A stretch of DNA of 5,402 nt from NCBI GenBank assembly GCA_937894775.1, contig CALAXC010000160.1, positions 1 through 5,402 of the forward strand, written 5' to 3'. This document shows, piece after piece, positions 1-5,402 of this stretch (positions are counted from its first letter, which is position 1; each line of letters starts with the position of its first letter). This DNA is from an uncultured Clostridia bacterium (lineage in GTDB: Bacteria > Bacillota > Clostridia > Oscillospirales > CAG-272). The notes beneath the pieces are model-generated. The model was not told where the DNA came from and made no database searches. It saw only the letters and a program-made list of their open reading frames with translations. A program made the position numbers and the translations under genes.

Positions 1-6
1 TATAAT
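1..6 (+). promoter_or_regulatory. Possible -10 box of the regulator operon
   Basis: TATAAT, a perfect sigma-A -10 hexamer, sits at the extreme left edge. Transcription would begin near 12-14 and give a leader of about 50 bases before the response regulator start at 65. The -35 region would lie outside the window, so it cannot be tested here, and an AT-rich genome produces this hexamer by chance. The call is tentative. Confidence 0.3.
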
Positions 7-51
7 AAATGTGTTCGATAATAAGTTTCGTCTCGGTCGCTCTTGTCCAAG

Positions 52-56
52 AAAGG
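52..56 (+). promoter_or_regulatory. Ribosome binding site that fixes the response regulator start
   Basis: AAAGG lies 8 bases upstream of the ATG at 65. The in-frame ATG at 11 has no purine-rich sequence before it, and the 18 residues it would add do not resemble a receiver domain. The start at 65 gives MKLKIAICDDE, the usual beginning of this family. Confidence 0.7.
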
Positions 57-64
57 TTATACAT

Positions 65-766
65 ATGAAACTAAAAATTGCTATCTGCGATGATGAGCAG
101 AAACAAATTGAATATTTATCGGGTGTAGTATCCGCTTGGGCAAATAAGAACCGCCACATTTTGGAGCTAAAAACCTATTCCTCTGCTAAATCTTTTCTTT
201 TCGATTATTCAGAGGAAAAAGACTTTGACATATTGTTGCTTGACATAGAAATGCCCGGAATGACCGGTGTTGAATTGGCGAAAACGGTTCGCAAAGAGAA
301 TTCTACTGTTCAGATCATTTTCATTACGGGGTATTATGAGTATTTCAGCGACGGCTTTGACGTGTCAGCTCTCCACTATCTAATCAAACCTGCGGATGAA
401 AGAAAGCTCTTGCCTGTCCTTGACCGTGCGGTAAGCAATCTTAATTACCGACAGAGAGCGGTGCTTTTGACATCTTCCGATGGTGATGTGAAGGTTTCGC
501 TTGCGGATATCTGTTACGTGGAGTCCGAAAACGTTCACGTGGCTGTGCATACCGTAAGCGGCGTCTACCGTTCCCGTATTTCATTGGCGAAGTTTGCGGA
601 GCAGCTTGATGAGACCTTTATCAAGGTGCATCGCTCCTATATTGTTGGATTGAAATATGTAAAAAAGATCAGTCGCACCGATATTACGATGTTGAACGGG
701 GATCTTGTTCCCATCAGCAGAGGAATGTACGATGAGGTACACGCTGCCTTGATCAAATATCTGTAA
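65..766 (+). CDS. LytTR-family response regulator (AgrA/LytR type)
   Basis: This is a complete 233-residue DNA-binding response regulator, the usual length for the family. Residues 1-120 form a receiver domain: the acidic pair is D9-D10, the phosphoacceptor is D60 in LLLDIEMPGMTG, the switch Thr is T88 in IIFITG, and the conserved Lys is K108 in YLIKP. Residues ~130-233 are a LytTR DNA-binding domain, with VSLADICYVES (144-154), FIKVHRSYIVG (185-195) and VPISRGMYDEV (215-225). Regulators of this type bind pairs of short direct repeats upstream of promoters and often control peptide signalling, bacteriocins or exporters. The next gene starts 12 bases after the stop and encodes a matching kinase, so the two should form one operon and one phosphorelay. 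The neighbouring ABC exporter genes are plausible targets, by inference only; I found no convincing LytTR repeat pair before them. The start is chosen by the Shine-Dalgarno at 52-56. Confidence 0.93.
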   Translation: MKLKIAICDDEQKQIEYLSGVVSAWANKNRHILELKTYSSAKSFLFDYSEEKDFDILLLDIEMPGMTGVELAKTVRKENSTVQIIFITGYYEYFSDGFDVSALHYLIKPADERKLLPVLDRAVSNLNYRQRAVLLTSSDGDVKVSLADICYVESENVHVAVHTVSGVYRSRISLAKFAEQLDETFIKVHRSYIVGLKYVKKISRTDITMLNGDLVPISRGMYDEVHAALIKYL

Positions 767-778
767 GGAAAAAGAATT

Positions 779-1423
779 ATGCTGTTTGATAAATTGATTG
801 CAAAAAGAATTGCTGCTGCGGAAAGTGAAATATTAAAAAAGCACTATGCAGAAGTGGAAAATATGTATAATAAGATGCGTGGTTGGCGGCACGATTACAG
901 AAGCCATATTCAAACTATGAAGGTTCACGCTAAAAACGGAGAATATGAGGAAATCGATCGTTATCTCGATATGCTTGACGATGATCTGACCCACGTTGAA
1001 ACCGTAATCAAGACCGGAAATAGGATGGCGGATGCAATACTGAACAGTAAGCTCTCCATTGCTACCGCGAAGAATATAAAAGTAAAGGCAGAGGCACGCA
1101 TTCCCGTGTCACTAACGGTATCGGAGCTTGATCTCTGTATCGTTATTGGCAATTTGCTTGATAACGCCATTGAAGCGTGCTCAGCTCTCCCCGAGGAAGA
1201 ACGGCTTATCCGTATCTATATGGAGATGAAAGGAAACTACTTATATCTTTCGCTGACGAACACCGCGGAAGGAGCAAAGAAACATAGCTTCAAGACCACC
1301 AAGGGAGAGGGACACGGTTTCGGTCTTGCTCGCGTTGATGCTATTGTAAAGAAGTACGGCGGATATCTGACTCGTGCAAGCGAGGACGGTGCCTTTTCAA
1401 CCGAAGTTCTTTTGCCTCAATAA
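779..1423 (+). CDS. GHKL-type histidine kinase without membrane sensor (AgrC-like)
   Basis: This 214-residue protein is the kinase partner of the preceding regulator. Residues 1-30 look like a helical, charged linker. The H-box is MRGWRHDYRSHIQTM (33-47), with His38 as the likely phosphoacceptor in the HDY context typical of AgrC/NatK-type kinases. The N-box is NLLDNAIEAC (125-134) and a glycine-rich G-box is KGEGHGFGLARV (175-186); together they form the C-terminal ATPase domain (HATPase_c_5-like). Family members usually carry five to seven membrane helices in a further ~200 N-terminal residues. None is present here, and the frame is closed upstream by the regulator's own stop at 764-766, so a longer start is impossible. 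AAGGAA (765-770), overlapping that stop, is a good ribosome binding site 8 bases from the ATG. The protein is therefore probably cytosolic, sensing an internal cue or pairing with a membrane protein encoded elsewhere; a decayed sensor is the alternative. Confidence 0.88.
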   Translation: MLFDKLIAKRIAAAESEILKKHYAEVENMYNKMRGWRHDYRSHIQTMKVHAKNGEYEEIDRYLDMLDDDLTHVETVIKTGNRMADAILNSKLSIATAKNIKVKAEARIPVSLTVSELDLCIVIGNLLDNAIEACSALPEEERLIRIYMEMKGNYLYLSLTNTAEGAKKHSFKTTKGEGHGFGLARVDAIVKKYGGYLTRASEDGAFSTEVLLPQ

Positions 1424-1430
1424 ATACAGT

Positions 1431-1484
1431 AAAAGTGCAATCCACATCAAATTTTCGACGTTTGACAACAGATTGCACTTTTTT
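1431..1484 (+). terminator. Intrinsic terminator after the regulator-kinase operon
   Basis: AAAAGTGCAATC (1431-1442) and GATTGCACTTTT (1471-1482) are perfect 12-base inverse complements, and the right arm runs into six T residues (1479-1484). The 28-base loop can pair further, TCAAA (1447-1451) with TTTGA (1461-1465). The hairpin starts 7 bases after the kinase stop, which fits a terminator. The arms are fairly AT-rich and the loop is long, so the structure could instead be, or also be, an operator for the exporter promoter. Confidence 0.75.
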
Positions 1485-1495
1485 AAATTATTCTA

Positions 1496-1504
1496 TGATA
1501 TAAT
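1496..1504 (+). promoter_or_regulatory. Candidate extended -10 promoter of the ABC exporter operon
   Basis: TGATATAAT contains a perfect TATAAT (1499-1504) preceded by the TGn extension, which reduces the need for a -35 box. The predicted start of transcription is near 1511, about 24 bases before the ABC gene. No good -35 lies at 17 bases; TTGCAC (1473-1478) is 20 bases away. A second possible promoter is TTGACA (1462-1467) with TAAATT (1484-1489) at 16-base spacing, with its -35 inside the terminator loop. Either would make the exporter genes a separate transcription unit from the regulator genes. Confidence 0.5.
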
Positions 1505-1534
1505 GCAGACATCCAAAGTAAAGAGGAGGTCAAT

Positions 1535-3367
1535 ATGAGTTCTAAAACAAAAGCTCCAAAAGAAAAGCCGAAGTATTCAAGATTTGGCTGTCTTGTATGG
1601 GCGATCAAAAATTTGTGGCGGCTCGATAAAAGCTTTGTGTTTTTCATCTTTGCTGCCGTTCCGATAGCGGTTATCTCGCCCCTTGTCAGTTCATATTTTT
1701 CAAAATATCTTATTGACAGTATCGGGGCCGGAAAGCCATTCGCAGACCTTGCGTGGATTGTCATTTTTTTCATCACGGCAAGTCTTACCCTTAATGTTTT
1801 GAGCAATTTTATAAATGCTCGCTGTAGTTCAAGACGTTATTATCCTACCTGTGTTTATCAAACAGAAATGGGTTACACGCAAGGCTACAAAACGGATTTT
1901 GAAAATCACGAAAAGCAGGATTACAAGAAGATAAGCGGATATGCATGGAGAGATGCGAGCAGTGGAAACTGCGCCTTGGAGTTCATATGGACTGATCTTT
2001 CCGGTGCGCTTATTCACCTTTTAGGCATTGTTACTTATGCCTCGCTTCTTGCCTTTATCAACCCTATCGTATTTGTAGTCGTTATCACAGTATCCATTCT
2101 CTCATACTTTACTACTCTGTGGCAGAACAAATATTACGAAAAACACAAGCACTTGTGGGAAAAGGAAAGCAGAAAAGCGGGATATCTCGGAGGACTTTCC
2201 GAAAACTTGCAGGTGGCAAAGGACATTAAGCTATACGGACTTGAAGAATGGCTCAACAAAATGATGAGCGATTATCGCGCCCACATTATTATGTGGAATA
2301 AACGCTGTCGCTTGCGCGGACTTTGGGCATCGATCCTTGCCGGGCTTATGACTTTGATACAAAACGGCGTTGCATATGTTGTGCTGATCGGTATGCTTCT
2401 TACGGGAAGTCTTTCTGCCGGTGATTTCGTATTTTATTTTGGCATTGTTGGTAGCGTTGCGGGATTCCTTCACGGTGTAGTCGGTGATGTTGCAAAGCTG
2501 AACAAGAGAGCCGATAAGATTGCATATTATCGTGAGTTCTATGATTATCCCAACAAATTCAATTACGGTAAGGGATGCGAATTGCCTACGGGAGCAGTTA
2601 CAATCGAACTGCGTGACGTTTGGTACAAGTACGATGGCGCTGAGGACTATACTTTGAAGGGCATCAACCTTACCCTGCAGGCAGGAGAAAGCCTTGCCCT
2701 TGTTGGTGTTAACGGTGCAGGTAAGACCACCCTTGTCAAGTTGATTTGCGGATTTTATAGACCTACAAAGGGCGAGATATTGGTAAACGGCAAGCTGATT
2801 GACGAATACAACATCCACGAATACTATACGATGATTTCTGCTGTTTTCCAAGAAATACGCCCTGTCTGCTTCACGATGTTCGAATATGTGGCAAGTGCGG
2901 ACATAAATCGTCCTACAGCGAGAGAGGATGCTGTAACTGCTATGAAATTAGCAGGCATTTGGGAGAAGATCGAAAGCCTCGAAAACGGCATCGATACCCA
3001 CTTGATGAAGGGCATCTATGACGATGGCGTTGATCTTTCAGGCGGCGAAATGCAAAAGCTTGTTTTGGCTCGTGCTATTTATAAAAATGGTTCTGTTCTT
3101 ATTTTGGACGAGCCCACGGCAGCACTCGATCCTATTGCGGAAAACAATCTCTATTTGCAATACAGAGAGTTGACGCATGGAAAAACCTCCATTTACATTT
3201 CCCACCGTTTTGCAAGCACTCGCTTCTGTGATCGTATTCTCCTTCTCGGGGATGGTATTATCAAGGAAAGCGGAACGCACGATGAATTGATGGCACAGAA
3301 CGGACAGTACGCCTATATGTTCGGGGTACAGGCAAAATACTACAAGGAGGGTGAGATCAATGCGTAA
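1535..3367 (+). CDS. ABC exporter half-transporter, membrane and ATPase domains
   Basis: This is a complete 610-residue fusion of a type IV (ABCB-like) membrane domain with an ATPase domain, the normal size for a half-exporter. Hydrophobic segments are visible at about 33-56, 72-93, 156-176, 177-195, 263-290 and 297-315. The ATPase domain begins near 355. Walker A is GVNGAGKTT (391-399), the Q-loop glutamine is Q439 (AVFQEI), the signature is LSGGEMQ (501-507), Walker B is VLILDEP (521-527) with catalytic E526, the D-loop is AALD (529-532), and the switch His is H557 (YISHR). All catalytic residues are intact. GGAGG (1525-1529), 5 bases before the ATG, supports the start. The next gene overlaps the end by 8 bases and encodes a second half-exporter, so the two probably form a heterodimer that moves a peptide, lipid or drug outward. 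The substrate cannot be read from the sequence, and no precursor peptide, protease domain or maturation gene is present. Confidence 0.93.
   Translation: MSSKTKAPKEKPKYSRFGCLVWAIKNLWRLDKSFVFFIFAAVPIAVISPLVSSYFSKYLIDSIGAGKPFADLAWIVIFFITASLTLNVLSNFINARCSSRRYYPTCVYQTEMGYTQGYKTDFENHEKQDYKKISGYAWRDASSGNCALEFIWTDLSGALIHLLGIVTYASLLAFINPIVFVVVITVSILSYFTTLWQNKYYEKHKHLWEKESRKAGYLGGLSENLQVAKDIKLYGLEEWLNKMMSDYRAHIIMWNKRCRLRGLWASILAGLMTLIQNGVAYVVLIGMLLTGSLSAGDFVFYFGIVGSVAGFLHGVVGDVAKLNKRADKIAYYREFYDYPNKFNYGKGCELPTGAVTIELRDVWYKYDGAEDYTLKGINLTLQAGESLALVGVNGAGKTTLVKLICGFYRPTKGEILVNGKLIDEYNIHEYYTMISAVFQEIRPVCFTMFEYVASADINRPTAREDAVTAMKLAGIWEKIESLENGIDTHLMKGIYDDGVDLSGGEMQKLVLARAIYKNGSVLILDEPTAALDPIAENNLYLQYRELTHGKTSIYISHRFASTRFCDRILLLGDGIIKESGTHDELMAQNGQYAYMFGVQAKYYKEGEINA
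3344..3350 (+). promoter_or_regulatory. Ribosome binding site inside the end of the first ABC gene
   Basis: AAGGAGG is a near-ideal Shine-Dalgarno 9 bases before the ATG at 3360. It lies within the last codons of the upstream gene, and the two reading frames overlap by 8 bases (3360-3367). This fixes the start of the second ABC gene and implies translational coupling, as expected for two subunits made in equal amounts. Confidence 0.85.
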
Positions 3368-4493
3368 AGATAATGTAACTATAAGAACCCTCAAGCTCTA
3401 CCACTCCTTTAACAAAAAGTATTTTCCTACATCCTTTTTGCATATTGTTTTCAGTTCGATATCCCCGTATTTCAACCTTTGGATGTCTGCCGAGATCGTA
3501 ACCGCCCTTTATGAAGGCAGGGATAAAAAAGCCATTTTCACTCTTGTGGCTATTACGTTGCTTGGAAATCTTTTCGTCCACATCATTAGTACCTTGCTAA
3601 GCAATGCGGTTAGTACACAATTTGAAAAACTGAACAATAATGAATCCTTGGCATTCAACAAAAAAACTCTTTCTCTTGATTACGATAAATTAGAAGATCC
3701 CGAAGTCCGTATGCTGAGAAGAAAGGTTAAAGAAAACGCCTATATTAACGGATATGGCATCACATATATGCGCAATTCGGTCAATCGACTGATGTCAAGT
3801 GCCGTTAAAATTGTTTTCTCGCTGATCCTTTTCATTGAAATGATTACGAAGATGGTTGCAGTCGGATTCCATTGGCTTGGTCTTGTGCTTGCACTCGGAA
3901 TGATTTTGTTTGCGGCATTGCATTATGCTTGGGGCTTCAAGCAGGGCAAGCTCGTTGCCGCTCATAACAAAAAAATCGGTGATATGATGCTTGAAGAAAA
4001 CAGAATAGGTAGAGGAACGAACAGTACCGGAATGGATGACAGAATCTATCTTCAAGCAGATATTATACAGAAGCTGAGCGAAAAGATGAACAAAGATCAT
4101 TTGAAAGCGTTTTCAGATGCGCAGAGTCTCGGATTTAAGTTAAGTATTCCAAGGGGAATATTAAATTGGTCAAGTACGCTTTTCAATTATCTGTTGGTTT
4201 GTTTTTACTGTGCCATGGGCGCATTCCCTGTAGGTAACGTGATTAAATACACAGGATATCTTGGACGCTTTATGGGAGATCTCAATGCGCTTTTGGATAC
4301 GCTGTTCCGTTCCTTCAAGGAAAACGAGCAATTCCTCAAGCTCTATTTAGACTATTTCGATATACCAAACGATATGTATCAAGGCTCTCTTGCCGTGGAA
4401 AAGCGAAGCGACAAAAAATATGATATTGAATTCCGCAACGTTAGCTTCAAATACGCAGGAAGTGAAAATTATGCTTTGAAGAATGTCAACATT
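3360..4493 (+). pseudogene. Second ABC half-exporter, 3' truncated at start of ATPase domain
   Basis: This is the part of the chimeric frame that belongs to the exporter: 378 residues covering the whole membrane domain and the first ~24 residues of the ATPase domain, including the aromatic A-loop region near Y371. The homology to the upstream subunit ends at I378, about a dozen residues before Walker A would appear. If the join at its end is real in the genome, this gene is broken and the exporter pair probably inactive, unless the first subunit works as a homodimer. If the join is an assembly error, the true gene continues normally on another contig and the pseudogene label should be dropped. 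Confidence 0.5.
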
Positions 4494-5402
4494 CCATCTT
4501 CGGTGCAAACTATTGGCGAACGGGCCTTTTCATCATGCAGAGTCTTGGAGTCAATCTCTTTGCCTGAGGGGCTTAAATCTATTGAGCAGTACACATTCAA
4601 TGCTTGTTATGCACTTAAGAGCATCCATTTACCTGAGAGTTTGGAGTACATTAAGGATAACTCTTTTAGTAATACCGCTCTTTCTTCGATTAATTTTTCA
4701 AAGAATCTGGTTACAATCGGATCTGCAGCATTCTACGGATGCAGTAATCTTGAAAAAGTGGTACTCCCTGAAGGATTGAAATATCTCAACAGTATGGCAT
4801 TCAGCACTTGCTCGTCATTATCCTCAATTAATATCCCATCAACAGTCAGTATCATTGGAAATCAGGCATTCATAAATTGTACAAATCTGACTGATGTAAC
4901 ACTTTCTGAGGGGCTTCTAACTATTGGTAATAGAGCATTCGAAAATTGCGATGCAATAGAAAATATATCTTTCCCACCAACGCTAATGTATATTAAAAGT
5001 GAGGCTTTTGCTCATTGTGACGCGTTAAAGTCGATTGAAATACCGGATAAGGTGCAGATTCTTGAAACCAGTGCTTTTACGGATTGCAAATCCCTGACAC
5101 ACGTAAAGTTATCTAACACCTTATTAACTCTGCAAGGGGGTGTATTTAGTAGTTGTGAGTCTTTGTCCTCTATCGAATTACCTGCCTCACTGAAATACAT
5201 TGGAGATGGAACCTTTATGTATTGTAATTCACTAAAAAATATTACTTTCCCCGATAACCTATCCGAGATAGGGAATAGAGCATTTGCTTATTGTGATGCG
5301 TTAGAGTCTATCGTTCTCCCGAATAACCTCACATCGTTATATTCAACATTCGAGGGATGCTACAATCTGAAATCAGTTACCCTGCCGAGCGGCCTTCTGA
5401 CA
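3360..5402 (+). CDS. ABC half-exporter joined in frame to BspA-like LRR repeats (chimeric, no stop in window)
   Basis: One reading frame of 681 codons runs from the ATG at 3360 to the window end without a stop. Residues 1-~350 are an ABC membrane domain, with hydrophobic segments around 22-42, 58-80, 148-164, 168-190 and 270-292. Residues 355-378 are the first strands of an ATPase domain: DIEFRNVSFKYAG, then ENYALKNVNI. They align without gaps to residues 356-379 of the neighbouring intact subunit. From residue 379 the protein is LRR_5 repeats instead of the expected Walker A region. Walker A, Q-loop, signature, Walker B and switch His are all missing. A normal partner subunit would need roughly 200 more ATPase residues. 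The start and coupling to the upstream gene are typical of a genuine exporter pair, so the 5' part is a real gene. As written, the product could not supply its half of the two ATP sites. A natural fusion, a disruptive recombination or an assembly join are all possible; I favour the latter two. Confidence 0.75.
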   Translation, partial: MRKDNVTIRTLKLYHSFNKKYFPTSFLHIVFSSISPYFNLWMSAEIVTALYEGRDKKAIFTLVAITLLGNLFVHIISTLLSNAVSTQFEKLNNNESLAFNKKTLSLDYDKLEDPEVRMLRRKVKENAYINGYGITYMRNSVNRLMSSAVKIVFSLILFIEMITKMVAVGFHWLGLVLALGMILFAALHYAWGFKQGKLVAAHNKKIGDMMLEENRIGRGTNSTGMDDRIYLQADIIQKLSEKMNKDHLKAFSDAQSLGFKLSIPRGILNWSSTLFNYLLVCFYCAMGAFPVGNVIKYTGYLGRFMGDLNALLDTLFRSFKENEQFLKLYLDYFDIPNDMYQGSLAVEKRSDKKYDIEFRNVSFKYAGSENYALKNVNIPSSVQTIGERAFSSCRVLESISLPEGLKSIEQYTFNACYALKSIHLPESLEYIKDNSFSNTALSSINFSKNLVTIGSAAFYGCSNLEKVVLPEGLKYLNSMAFSTCSSLSSINIPSTVSIIGNQAFINCTNLTDVTLSEGLLTIGNRAFENCDAIENISFPPTLMYIKSEAFAHCDALKSIEIPDKVQILETSAFTDCKSLTHVKLSNTLLTLQGGVFSSCESLSSIELPASLKYIGDGTFMYCNSLKNITFPDNLSEIGNRAFAYCDALESIVLPNNLTSLYSTFEGCYNLKSVTLPSGLLT
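4482..4493 (+). other. Junction between ABC and LRR sequence
   Basis: These 12 bases encode NVNI, which suits both sides. They match the strand ending LKGINL in the intact ABC subunit, and also the end of an LRR_5 repeat such as SSINI followed by Pro at 4494. The true breakpoint lies somewhere in or beside this stretch and cannot be resolved further because the sequence is compatible with either parent. No insertion sequence, inverted repeat or target duplication is visible around it. Confidence 0.7.
4494..5402 (+). repeat. Array of 23-residue BspA-like leucine-rich repeats (LRR_5)
   Basis: The 303 residues from P379 to the window end split into 13 whole repeats and six residues of a fourteenth. 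Eleven repeats are 23 residues (69 bases) long; the third and the thirteenth are 22. The pattern is P-x-x-[LV]-x-x-I-x-x-x-[AST]-F-x-x-C-x-x-L-x-x-[IV]-x-[LIF], and the Cys is present in every repeat except the third. This is the LRR_5/BspA signature, common in surface proteins of gut clostridia, Bacteroidota and Trichomonas, where it serves in adhesion or binding; the ligand here is unknown. The repeats are diverged at the DNA level, so they are protein repeats under selection rather than recent duplications. No signal peptide, internal Shine-Dalgarno with in-frame ATG, or anchor is visible. The natural start and end of this gene are both outside what can be seen. Confidence 0.9.

Noticed and set aside
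11..64. A longer N-terminus for the response regulator, from the ATG at 11
   Set aside because: There is no ribosome binding site before 11, the extra 18 residues are unlike a receiver domain, and the ATG at 65 has a Shine-Dalgarno and the canonical family N-terminus.
1424..1500. LytTR regulator binding sites before the exporter operon
   Set aside because: ACAGTAAAA (1426-1434) and GACGTTTGA (1457-1465) each miss the LytTR consensus at two positions and are not spaced like a direct repeat pair (about one or two helical turns). The evidence is too weak to report a site.
2231..2851. A long minus-strand open frame of 206 codons inside the first ABC gene
   Set aside because: The + strand here encodes a well-conserved ABC exporter with ordered motifs. 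The antisense frame has no recognisable domain; other minus-strand frames at 961-1170, 1483-1806, 3038-3394 and 3795-4100 were dismissed likewise.
4400..4600. An insertion sequence or other mobile element causing the ABC-LRR junction
   Set aside because: There are no terminal inverted repeats, target duplication, transposase or recombinase sequence near the switch; the two coding sequences abut directly.
4483..4779. A 98-codon + strand open frame overlapping the start of the LRR region
   Set aside because: It is out of frame with the clear LRR coding frame, has no ribosome binding site, and has no recognisable domain; it is a shadow produced by the repetitive coding sequence.
4494..5402. Regular ~69-base periodicity considered as a CRISPR or other DNA repeat array
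   Set aside because: The units are diverged at DNA level, lack repeat-spacer structure, and stay in one coding frame; the periodicity comes from the 23-residue protein repeats.

Overview
The window looks like a piece of a Bacillota (Firmicutes) genome, most likely a gut or rumen clostridium or a metagenome-assembled relative. The reasons are the moderate GC content, strong purine-rich ribosome binding sites, a LytTR response regulator paired with a GHKL/AgrC-type kinase, a tandem pair of ABC half-exporters, and BspA-type (LRR_5) leucine-rich repeats. Taxonomy is an inference; nothing here identifies a species. All genes are on the + strand.

Region 1 (1-1423) is a two-gene regulatory operon. 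It holds a complete LytTR-family response regulator (65-766) and, 12 bases after its stop, a short GHKL histidine kinase (779-1423). The kinase has the phosphoacceptor His and ATP-binding motifs but no membrane sensor. A perfect TATAAT at the very left edge may be the -10 box of this operon. Region 2 (1424-1534) is a short intergenic stretch with a 12-bp stem intrinsic terminator (1431-1484), at least one candidate promoter with an extended -10 (1496-1504), and a strong Shine-Dalgarno for the next gene.

Region 3 (1535-4493) encodes a pair of ABC half-exporters. The first (1535-3367) is complete, with a membrane domain and an ATPase domain carrying all canonical motifs. The second starts at 3360, overlapping the first by 8 bases, and has its own Shine-Dalgarno. 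It has a full membrane domain and the first ~24 residues of an ATPase domain. It presumably formed a heterodimer with the first. Regulator, kinase and exporter in this order suggest signal-controlled export of, or defence against, a peptide or other compound, but no substrate gene is visible.

Region 4 (4494-5402) is the surprise. Without any stop or frame change, the second ABC protein stops resembling an ABC ATPase just before its Walker A motif and becomes an array of 23-residue LRR_5 repeats (13 whole and part of a 14th). The array runs off the window end. The switch falls at a short stretch (residues NVNI) that fits both families, so either a microhomology-mediated recombination or an assembly join between unrelated genes would explain it. 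I regard the join as more probably artefactual or a gene-destroying rearrangement than a working fusion protein, because the ATPase core is lost and the surface-type repeats would sit in the cytoplasm. Reads spanning 4440-4550 would settle it.
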